Source: Clostridiales bacterium
Lineage (GTDB): Bacteria > Bacillota > Desulfitobacteriia > Desulfitobacteriales > Desulfitobacteriaceae
NCBI GenBank assembly: GCA_027357125.1
Contig: DAHVVW010000081.1
Coordinates: forward strand, 1 to 8,094
Direction: 5' to 3'
DNA: 8,094 nucleotides
Shown here in pieces: positions 1-5,454 of this stretch; the stretch's first letter is position 1; every line of letters begins with the position of its first letter. Below the pieces are notes generated by a model that was not told the origin of the DNA, did no database searches, and was given only the letters and a program-made list of their open reading frames with translations. The position numbers and the translations under genes were made by a program.

Positions 1-145
1 ACAATGCGGCTCTTCCATTCTTAATGTCAACAAACAGTTTTGCAAATAAGGGAAATACTAACCCCATTAAAATCCCCATAGAAAGCATCGTAATTAGTAT
101 TTTAAGCATTGTAGGCATCGACTTTTGCTTATGATCTGAGCCCAT
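1..145 (-). CDS. N-terminal fragment of a membrane protein, possibly a methyl-accepting chemotaxis-type receptor (partial)
   Basis: The minus strand is open from an ATG at 145 to the left edge of the window (48 codons), so the gene is cut by the window and not necessarily broken. A G-rich ribosome binding site (GGGGGTGG) lies 4 nt before the ATG. The product begins with about 12 polar, positively charged residues. A single hydrophobic segment follows at about residues 13-39, containing a GLVFPLFAKLFV stretch, and then the polar IKNGRAAL. This short cytoplasmic tail, membrane helix and LVFPxFAxLFV pattern resembles the start of some clostridial methyl-accepting chemotaxis proteins. The signalling domain lies outside the window, so the family is a guess; another sensor or membrane protein is possible. 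The gene is transcribed away from the DnaA-box cluster. Confidence 0.6.
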   Translation of the reverse strand, partial: MGSDHKQKSMPTMLKILITMLSMGILMGLVFPLFAKLFVDIKNGRAAL

Positions 146-165
146 ATTTCCACCCCCAGCGCTTG

Positions 166-290
166 TTGATTTTTTCACTTAGTATTGCCATGTTTTTATT
201 CGCTACTTTCTAGTTTATTCCTGCTTTATACATCAATTATACAAAGAAAAACTCAATGAATTGTATTACTTTATAAAAAATACTGGATTA
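166..290. other. AT-rich tract flanking the DnaA-box cluster
   Basis: By hand count about three quarters of these 126 bases are A or T, clearly more than in the neighbouring coding DNA. No credible gene lies here. The tract contains the possible promoter of the leftward gene and sits about 40 bp to the left of the first DnaA-like box. That arrangement, easily melted DNA beside DnaA boxes, is found at bacterial replication origins, but an ordinary AT-rich promoter region would look the same. Confidence 0.5.
225..241 (-). promoter_or_regulatory. Candidate -10 elements for the leftward membrane-protein gene
   Basis: Read on the minus strand, an exact TATAAT (236-241) and a TATAAA (225-230) lie about 80-95 nt upstream of the ATG at 145. 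Neither has a convincing TTGACA-like -35 at 16-18 nt, and the tract is AT-rich enough to give such matches by chance. This is a weak prediction placed only by its position. If it is real, the DnaA boxes would lie just upstream of this promoter. Confidence 0.25.
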
Positions 291-329
291 TGCGAAGCCG
301 CTTTGCTGTTCGGTCAAGATATTCATAAC

Positions 330-503
330 TTATCCCCATAAATCTCCTTGATTTCAAGCATGAAGTACGCGCTTATCCACATTATCCACAGGAACTGTGG
401 GTAACTATATACTTTTTATCCCCAAAGGAAGGAAAAGCGCAAACCCGCATTCCATAGTTATTCACAAAGTTATCCACATTATCCACAGAACAGAATATCC
501 ACA
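330..503 (+). promoter_or_regulatory. DnaA-box cluster (nine 9-mer sites)
   Basis: Four sites match TTATCCACA exactly, at 373-381, 382-390, 470-478 and 479-487. TTATTCACA at 458-466 also fits the TTATNCACA consensus. Four more differ at one base: TTATCCCCA at 330-338 and 416-424, ATATCCACA at 495-503, and an inverted TGTGGGTAA at 396-404. Eight point the same way. Two pairs abut head to tail with no gap, and the inverted box at 396-404 faces the pair at 373-390 across 5 bp. Such density is far above chance and marks a binding region for the initiator protein DnaA. No dnaA or dnaN flanks it, so a regulatory or titration cluster is more likely than the main origin. It lies between the end of tsaD and the leftward membrane-protein gene. 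Confidence 0.88.
373..488 (+). repeat. 19-bp direct repeat made of paired DnaA boxes
   Basis: TTATCCACATTATCCACAG occurs at 373-391 and again, identically, at 470-488, a period of 97 bp. Each copy is two abutting DnaA boxes plus one base. A second short repeat, ATCCACAGAACA, follows at 481-492 and 497-508. The copies suggest local duplication or selection to keep two cooperative DnaA-binding modules. Confidence 0.85.
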
Positions 504-504
504 G

Positions 505-550
505 AACAAATGTTGGGTCGAACTCCTACACGATTCGACAGGATTCAACA
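505..550 (-). terminator. Possible terminator hairpin of the tex-tsaD operon
   Basis: This begins 8 nt after the tsaD stop codon. On the minus strand an outer stem TGTTG/CAACA (546-550 with 511-515) encloses an inner perfect stem GTCGAA/TTCGAC (534-539 with 517-522) around an 11-nt loop. The two stems are joined by 6 nt on one side and 1 nt on the other. A short U-rich tail, TTTGTT, follows (505-510). Position and tail suit an intrinsic terminator, but the bulge and the short tail make it a weak one. It could instead be a 3'-stabilising hairpin. Confidence 0.4.
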
Positions 551-557
551 TGAAACT

Positions 558-1568
558 TTATGCCAAACTAAGCCCAGGCACGGCGTTGAGCGTCCAAGGG
601 GCAAAATCCTGCCTTAGGTAGCGGTAATACCCAGCAGCGGCTATCATGGCACCGTTATCCGTACAGAGCAGGGGTTTTGGATAAACGAGGCGAACTTCCC
701 GCTTGTCCAGTTCTTCTTTCAGGGTTTGACGCAGCAGAGCATTAGCGGCCACGCCTCCGGCCAAAACAACGGTTTTTACCGGCATCTGTGCTAACGCCAT
801 GAGAGTTTTCCTTACCAACACATCAACAACCGCCTGCTGGAATGAAGCTGCCAGCTCTGAAATCTCAAGCGTTACCCCTTTCATGCGTGCAGAATTGAGC
901 GTGTTAAGCACAGCTGACTTCATCCCGCTAAAGGAAAAGTCAAGGCTCTGTGGTTCAAGCATAGCCCGCGGGAACTCAAAAGCTCTTGGGTTTCCCCCTG
1001 CAGCTGCTTGCTGTATCTGAGGGCCGCCCGGATAACCGAGTCCCAGTGCCCGCGCCACTTTGTCCAAAGCCTCACCTGCAGCGTCATCACGCGTGCGGCC
1101 AAGTACTTTAAAATCCCCATGTCCCTGAAATAAGATCAGATTAGTGTGCCCGCCCGATACCAGTAAAGCTAATAAAGGAAACTTAAGCTTAGCCTCCAGG
1201 AAATTCGCATAAACATGCCCTTCAAGATGGTTGATTCCCAGTAAAGGAACGCGCGCGGCATAAGCCATTGCTTTAGCCCCTGCCACTCCGACCAGGAGCG
1301 AGCCCACCAAGCCCGGTCCATAAGTTACGGCAATTCCGTCAAGCTCATCAAACCCTAGCTTGGCTTCTTTGAGAGCGGTTTGCACTACCGGCTCAAAATG
1401 AAGACTGTGTTCGCGCGAGGCTATCTCAGGCACTACACCTCCGTATTTCTGATGTGTCCGAACCTGGGAGGAAATGATGTGGCTCAGAATCTCCCGACCG
1501 TTACGCACCACCGCAGCCGAAGTCTCATCACAGCTCGTCTCTATGCCCAATATGTAAATATCGTTCAT
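558..1568 (-). CDS. tsaD: tRNA N6-adenosine threonylcarbamoyltransferase TsaD
   Basis: TsaD (formerly Gcp/YgjD, B. subtilis YdiE) transfers the threonylcarbamoyl group from threonylcarbamoyl-AMP to A37 of tRNAs reading ANN codons, working in the cytoplasm with TsaB and TsaE. The 336-residue product has the usual length and the ASKHA-fold signatures: GIETSCDETS (8-17), YGPGLVGSLLVG (83-94), the metal site NHLEGH with His114 and His118, SGGHTNL (138-144), GGVAAN (271-276), and CTDNGAMIA with Asp304, the expected third metal ligand. All key residues are present, so it should be active. The ATG start gives the standard N terminus. Its ribosome binding site (GGGTGGAG) sits unusually close, 1-3 nt from the ATG, and no better start exists. 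It is the last gene of the operon, 31 nt after rimI, and its 3' end borders the DnaA-box region. Confidence 0.97.
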   Translation of the reverse strand: MNDIYILGIETSCDETSAAVVRNGREILSHIISSQVRTHQKYGGVVPEIASREHSLHFEPVVQTALKEAKLGFDELDGIAVTYGPGLVGSLLVGVAGAKAMAYAARVPLLGINHLEGHVYANFLEAKLKFPLLALLVSGGHTNLILFQGHGDFKVLGRTRDDAAGEALDKVARALGLGYPGGPQIQQAAAGGNPRAFEFPRAMLEPQSLDFSFSGMKSAVLNTLNSARMKGVTLEISELAASFQQAVVDVLVRKTLMALAQMPVKTVVLAGGVAANALLRQTLKEELDKREVRLVYPKPLLCTDNGAMIAAAGYYRYLRQDFAPWTLNAVPGLSLA

Positions 1569-1599
1569 GCTCCACCCGCCGTTTGCAAATTTAATACTC

Positions 1600-2091
1600 T
1601 TATGACAATTCCAGCCACATAATGAGAGCGTCCTCCCGGGTATCTGAGTAATACCCTTTGCGTACCCCGGCTTCCTTAAAACCCAGAAGCTCGTACAGCC
1701 TCCGCGCTTCCAAGTTAGAGACGCGCACCTCCAGGGTCATGCGCTCAACTCCTTCGGCGAGCACATTTCTGATCACTGAACGCATGAGGTGTTTTCCCCA
1801 GCCCTGACTACGGTACTGTGGTTCTATCGCCACATTAGTGATGTGCCCTTCATCAAGAATGATCCAGAGCCCCATGTAGCCGATTATTCTGCCCTCAAGC
1901 TCCAGACAAAAATAACGGGCATATTCGTTATCCCGCAGCTCGGCTACGAAGGCCTGCTGTGACCAAGGAGTGGTAAAAGAAGAGTGTTCGATGTGCATTA
2001 CCTTATCCAAATCCGCTCCTGTCATGGGGCGGACAATTGCTTGACTATAAGGGTACGCAGAGCGGTCTTGGGTATGATTAGACCTGATCAT
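1600..2091 (-). CDS. rimI: Ribosomal protein S18 alanine N-acetyltransferase RimI
   Basis: RimI is a GNAT-fold enzyme that uses acetyl-CoA to acetylate the N terminus of ribosomal protein S18. The product has 163 residues. Visible GNAT parts are HITNVAIEP (83-91), the acetyl-CoA pyrophosphate loop QYRSQGWG (92-99), LEVR with Glu121, NLEARRLYELLGF with Tyr133, and the family's C-terminal GYYSDTREDALIMWLEL (146-162). Glu121 and Tyr133 are 12 residues apart, the same as the catalytic pair I recall for Salmonella RimI (Glu103/Tyr115). The frame stays open upstream to 2274, but I chose the ATG at 2091. It has GGAGGAG 9 nt before it and gives a normal length, whereas the longer form would lie deep inside tsaB. 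The chosen start overlaps the end of tsaB by 14 nt, suggesting coupled translation. Confidence 0.93.
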   Translation of the reverse strand: MIRSNHTQDRSAYPYSQAIVRPMTGADLDKVMHIEHSSFTTPWSQQAFVAELRDNEYARYFCLELEGRIIGYMGLWIILDEGHITNVAIEPQYRSQGWGKHLMRSVIRNVLAEGVERMTLEVRVSNLEARRLYELLGFKEAGVRKGYYSDTREDALIMWLELS

Positions 2092-2809
2092 CCTTCCTGT
2101 CTCCTCCAAGCCTCTCTTTTTTACGCAAGTTAACTTCCGCTTCAGACAAGCGGATATAAAAGGGCTCGATTTTTTCCCCTTTCCCCTGTTCCTGCCACTT
2201 GTGCCAGACAGCTTGAGCAGCGTAAGCTCCCCGCGGCAGGCTTTCATACTCCGGGAGTACAGAAGCCTTAACACCCAGGATTTCCTGAATTAGGCTCTGA
2301 GCCTTGCCCGCTGCATCCCCGGCAAAGAGGAACGGCCCGCCCAGCCCCTTAAGCTCATTTAACCAAGCCATAGGGTTGGCAGCCCGCGGTTCAGTTAAAC
2401 ATTCAGGCTGCGCTTTATCCGCACGCCAGCGGTAGCGCGCTGTGTACCACTCGTTCTTACGCGCATCGAGGATAGGGATAACTTCTGCTGCCCGTCCGTA
2501 CCCGGCCCAAGCCAAGGCTTCCAGCGAAAGTATCCCGATGAGGGGAATCTCCAAAACTTGCGCCAAACCCTGAGCGGTCGCAATCCCAATCCTGATCCCG
2601 GTAAATGAGCCTGGCCCCCTTACAACTCCAATCAGCTCTAAATCTGTCAATTCCCAGGCAGCAGCATGCACAAGCTGGTCCAACATGGGAATTAGGCGCT
2701 CTGAGTGGGTCTTGCTTGTATGTAAAAAGCCTTCTGCCACCAGGTGCCCATCCTCAGCCAAAGCTAAAGCGGTAACCTTAGTGGTCGTATCAAGAGTGAG
2801 GTATTTCAT
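2078..2809 (-). CDS. tsaB: tRNA threonylcarbamoyladenosine biosynthesis protein TsaB
   Basis: TsaB (YeaZ, B. subtilis YdiC) is the non-catalytic ASKHA paralogue that pairs with TsaD and, with TsaE, makes up the t6A transferase complex. The 243-residue product starts MKYLTLDTTT. It carries the family motifs HSERL (35-39), VRGPGSFTGIRIG (about 63-75) and LDARKNEWYTARY (114-126). It lacks the metal-binding HxxxH of TsaD, as expected for this subunit. Two adjacent ATGs occur, at 2812 and 2809. AGGGGG is 5 nt from the second and only 2 nt from the first, so I prefer 2809; the longer form adds one Met. The start lies inside the last 20 nt of tsaE and the end overlaps rimI, so the three genes appear translationally coupled. 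Length and motifs give no sign of damage. Confidence 0.95.
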   Translation of the reverse strand: MKYLTLDTTTKVTALALAEDGHLVAEGFLHTSKTHSERLIPMLDQLVHAAAWELTDLELIGVVRGPGSFTGIRIGIATAQGLAQVLEIPLIGILSLEALAWAGYGRAAEVIPILDARKNEWYTARYRWRADKAQPECLTEPRAANPMAWLNELKGLGGPFLFAGDAAGKAQSLIQEILGVKASVLPEYESLPRGAYAAQAVWHKWQEQGKGEKIEPFYIRLSEAEVNLRKKERLGGDRKDDQV

Positions 2810-3323
2810 CATATCCCCCTAAGTACTGTTGCTTACTAGGCATCAGCCCTACAGACGGCTCCGCGAAGGTATTTAGCCGCTCTGCCCATCCGGAATCAGA
2901 GGAATTCATTATAATCCGGCGCGGCTCATCCCCGCTGCCCTTAAGCTCGACAACCAGAGCATCATCAGGCAGCAGCTCCGCCGCCACCTCCGGCCATTCT
3001 ATCACACAAATCTTATCCTGCTGAAAGTGGTCTTCCACCCCGATCACTTCCGCTTCTTCGGGATGGCGCAGCCGGTAAAGGTCCATGTGCACCAAGGTAA
3101 GCTGGCCCTTCCTGACAGGATATTCCTGAATCAGGGTAAAAGTGGGGCTAGTCAACCCTTCCGTGACCCCAAGCCACTGTCCGATTCCCTGAGCCAAGGC
3201 GGTTTTCCCTGCACCCAAGTCTCCCTTTAGTAACACCACATCCCCGCCAAGCAGGAATCTCCCCAATCTCCGCCCCAGTTCAAGCGTCTCTGTGGGGTTA
3301 TCACTTCTGAAACGAACCTTCAT
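2790..3323 (-). CDS. tsaE: tRNA threonylcarbamoyladenosine biosynthesis ATPase TsaE
   Basis: TsaE (YjeE, B. subtilis YdiB) is the P-loop ATPase that resets or activates the TsaD-TsaB complex during t6A synthesis. The Walker A motif GDLGAGKT is at residues 34-41. SPTFTLIQEY (59-68), HMDLYRL (79-85) and VIEWPE (107-112) are the family's other conserved blocks. The ATG at 3323 has AGGAGGG about 10 nt upstream. At 177 residues it is somewhat longer than the roughly 150 usual for the family. The extra part is a polar tail after about residue 140 with no motif I recognise, and the DNA coding for its end also carries the tsaB start and ribosome binding site. The gene follows the amidohydrolase after 50 nt, the widest gap in the operon, which contains no obvious terminator. 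Confidence 0.96.
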   Translation of the reverse strand: MKVRFRSDNPTETLELGRRLGRFLLGGDVVLLKGDLGAGKTALAQGIGQWLGVTEGLTSPTFTLIQEYPVRKGQLTLVHMDLYRLRHPEEAEVIGVEDHFQQDKICVIEWPEVAAELLPDDALVVELKGSGDEPRRIIMNSSDSGWAERLNTFAEPSVGLMPSKQQYLGGYDEIPHS

Positions 3324-3373
3324 CTGTAGCGGACCCTCCTAAACATGATCAACCTTTATTGTGCCCTTTATCC

Positions 3374-4543
3374 TTAGGATGTAATTATGTCTCCGTTAAT
3401 TATGACGTAGAGCGGCTTAGCCTTAAGCAAAAGCGGGTCATCGCTCCAGACTACGATGTCCGCATCTTTGCCCACTTCCAGAGAACCAACCCGCTCAGCC
3501 ACCCCCAGAATCTCCGCCGCCTTAATCGTGATGGCCTGCAAAGCGTCTTCTTCCTCCATTCCTTCCTTCACCGCTAAGCCTGCACACAGAGGAAGCTGTT
3601 CAATCGGAGTAACGGAGTGGTCTGTCATGAGAGCGACTTTAACCCCTGCCCGCGCTAACACTCCAGGAGTGCGGAAAGTTTTATCCTTAAGCTCCACTTT
3701 TGCCCTATTTATCAAGGAAGGTCCGACTACCGCCGGGTAGCCGTACTCTGCCAGTTCCTCGGCAATTTTATGCCCTTCCGTGCAATGGTCAAGCACCAAG
3801 TCGACCTTAAATTCCCGAGCAATCCTGATTGCAGTCATAATATCATCAGCGCGGTGGGCATGAGCGCGCAGGGGAATTTCCCGTTTCAGCACACGCACCA
3901 AATTTTCCAGACCCAAGTCCCTTTCCGGCTTCTTATCCGGATCAGAGTCTCCCTGTTCCAGTTTCTCTTGATAGGTCTGGGCGTCAACCAAAGCCTGACG
4001 CAGGAGCGCGGCCGTCCCCATTCTGGTCATGGGCATTTTCTTTTGCTCGCCGTAAACAACCTTAGGGTTTTCGCCAAAAGCTACTTTGAGTCCCGCTGGT
4101 TCGCGTACAATCATCTTATCCATGATCTTGCCGGCGGTTTTCATCACTACTCCCGTCCCGCCGATAACATTGGCGCTGCCCGGCCCGGTAAACACAGTTG
4201 TGACCCCACCGAGACGGGCGTCACGGAAACCCTCATCCTCAGGATTTATCCCATCGATAGCCCTTAATTCGGGTGTCACCGGTTCAGTCATTTCATTGAT
4301 ATCATCACCCTCATGGTAGATCTCTTCCCCGATCCCGACATGGCAATGAGCATCAATAAAACCTGGCAAGACTAGACGACCTTCCGCTTCAATCACTTTA
4401 GCATCAGACGGGACGGGCAGGTTTTCCCCCAAGGCTTTAATGATTTTCCCTTCAATTAGGATACTGCCGACGAATTCAGCCCCGGCCATCGTTTTAATCC
4501 TGCCATTATGGATAAATACTTTACTGGGCTGACTGCTGTTCAT
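3374..4543 (-). CDS. Metal-dependent amidohydrolase, HutI-like (COG1228-type), substrate unknown
   Basis: The 389-residue product has the layout of the amidohydrolase superfamily. There is an N-terminal beta domain, then PGFIDAHCHVG with the HxH metal pair His66/His68, then a TIM barrel and a C-terminal GSLEVGKDADIVVWSDDP segment (353-370) that completes the beta domain. Further probable metal ligands are His228 or His230 (AHAHR), His253 (LDHCTEGH) and Asp308 (MTDHS). Distinctive stretches are NVIGGTGVVMKTAG (125-138) and REPAGLKVAFGENPK (147-161). The fold predicts hydrolysis of a cyclic or linear amide in the cytoplasm; no signal peptide is seen. It is related to imidazolonepropionase, but no other histidine-degradation gene is nearby, so that name is not justified. 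GGAGG lies 7 nt before the ATG, and the start overlaps the transporter gene by 23 nt. Confidence 0.92.
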   Translation of the reverse strand: MNSSQPSKVFIHNGRIKTMAGAEFVGSILIEGKIIKALGENLPVPSDAKVIEAEGRLVLPGFIDAHCHVGIGEEIYHEGDDINEMTEPVTPELRAIDGINPEDEGFRDARLGGVTTVFTGPGSANVIGGTGVVMKTAGKIMDKMIVREPAGLKVAFGENPKVVYGEQKKMPMTRMGTAALLRQALVDAQTYQEKLEQGDSDPDKKPERDLGLENLVRVLKREIPLRAHAHRADDIMTAIRIAREFKVDLVLDHCTEGHKIAEELAEYGYPAVVGPSLINRAKVELKDKTFRTPGVLARAGVKVALMTDHSVTPIEQLPLCAGLAVKEGMEEEDALQAITIKAAEILGVAERVGSLEVGKDADIVVWSDDPLLLKAKPLYVIINGDIITS

Positions 4544-5429
4544 GCTGAAACCTCCAATTTAAGAGAATAATTCCGGCCAGGACAAGCGTGCCCCCAGCCC
4601 ATTGATTAACTTGAGGAAACTCTCCCAGAAAAAAGGCGGCCATCACAAAAGTCATCGGCAGCTCAAAGGTGCTGATAATTGCCGCTTGCGCCGCTCCGAT
4701 ATGTTGAATCCCAATTAAGATAAAGTAAAAAGGGAAAATCGAAGCCACAGTGGCTAAAGCTAGTCCGATCCCCCAAACTTCCGTATTTTGCCATCCCATA
4801 TGCGGGATTTCCCGCCACAGGTAGATGAGAAGCCCCAGTGAGGAAAACCATTGGGCAAAGCTCATCGTAGCCAAGGGCGACACTTGACGAACTGCCAACT
4901 CTCCCACGATGTTAAAAACAGCATAACAAACTGCGGACGCAATTCCTAAGATGAGGCCGATGACAGACACTTCCCCAATCCCTGTCAGAACCCCGCTCGC
5001 GAACATAGTTCCGGCGAATGTAAGAGCCAGGGCAATCAACTCCTGTGAGCTGATGCGCTTATGCCAAATTGCCGCCCCGGCACCCAAGACCAGTACCGGA
5101 TAAAGGTAGAGTAGGAGAATAGCCACCGATACGGGCAAATAGATCAGGGAATATGCATAAATGACACTTGTACCCAAACTTCCGATCAGCCCTTGTACCG
5201 CCAAAACCTTTAAGCTTTGTCGTGAAACTTTGAAAATCTCTCTCTGAAACACAAGCGCATAGACCAAAAGCATGATTGATGCCAGCCAGGACTGCCAGGC
5301 TAATACCTGGGGCGGAGTCAGCCCATAGCGATAAGCCAGCTTAATCAGAATTGAGGTAGCTGCAAAACAAGTTGCCGACAAAAGCACGGAACCAATCCCC
5401 AACACCCGTTTTGTTTTAATTTTTTTCAT
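4521..5429 (-). CDS. EamA/DMT-superfamily transporter, substrate unknown
   Basis: A 302-residue polytopic membrane protein with about ten hydrophobic helices, roughly at 9-32, 42-61, 74-93, 98-120, 130-148, 154-177, 188-205, 218-240, 245-267 and 273-291. The order suggests two similar five-helix halves, as in EamA (DUF6) members of the drug/metabolite transporter group. LLSATCFAATSILIK near the start, LPVSVAILLLYLYPVLVL (98-115) and the C-terminal FELPMTFVMAAFFLGE (255-270) are typical EamA stretches. The substrate cannot be read from sequence; relatives export or import metabolites such as amino acids. The frame is open up to 5483, but that start lies within tex. I chose the ATG at 5429, 25 nt after the tex stop, because MKKIKTKR just before the first helix is the normal N terminus. 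Its ribosome binding site (GGGAGAAGAG) is weak and rather distant. Confidence 0.9.
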   Translation of the reverse strand: MKKIKTKRVLGIGSVLLSATCFAATSILIKLAYRYGLTPPQVLAWQSWLASIMLLVYALVFQREIFKVSRQSLKVLAVQGLIGSLGTSVIYAYSLIYLPVSVAILLLYLYPVLVLGAGAAIWHKRISSQELIALALTFAGTMFASGVLTGIGEVSVIGLILGIASAVCYAVFNIVGELAVRQVSPLATMSFAQWFSSLGLLIYLWREIPHMGWQNTEVWGIGLALATVASIFPFYFILIGIQHIGAAQAAIISTFELPMTFVMAAFFLGEFPQVNQWAGGTLVLAGIILLNWRFQHEQQSAQ

Positions 5430-5454
5430 GTCAATAATTCTCTTCTCCCACGCT

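Noticed and set aside
373..503. CRISPR array or IS end repeats
   Set aside because: The repeats are 9-bp DnaA boxes with irregular spacing; there are no uniform spacers, cas genes or transposase.
517..539. GTCGAA/TTCGAC inverted repeat as a LexA-type operator
   Set aside because: The half-sites are 11 bp apart and do not fit GAAC-N4-GTTC; it is better read as part of a hairpin after tsaD.
397..621. Plus-strand 74-codon frame over the DnaA boxes and the tsaD 3' end
   Set aside because: It is made largely of translated DnaA boxes and antisense tsaD, has no good ribosome binding site and no family resemblance.
2092..2274. Extended N terminus of RimI starting at 2274
   Set aside because: The extra 61 residues are basic, unlike RimI, and entirely overlap tsaB; the ATG at 2091 has a good ribosome binding site.
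3770..4267. Plus-strand 165-codon frame inside the amidohydrolase gene
   Set aside because: Antisense to a strongly supported enzyme; no recognisable domain and no ribosome binding site of note.
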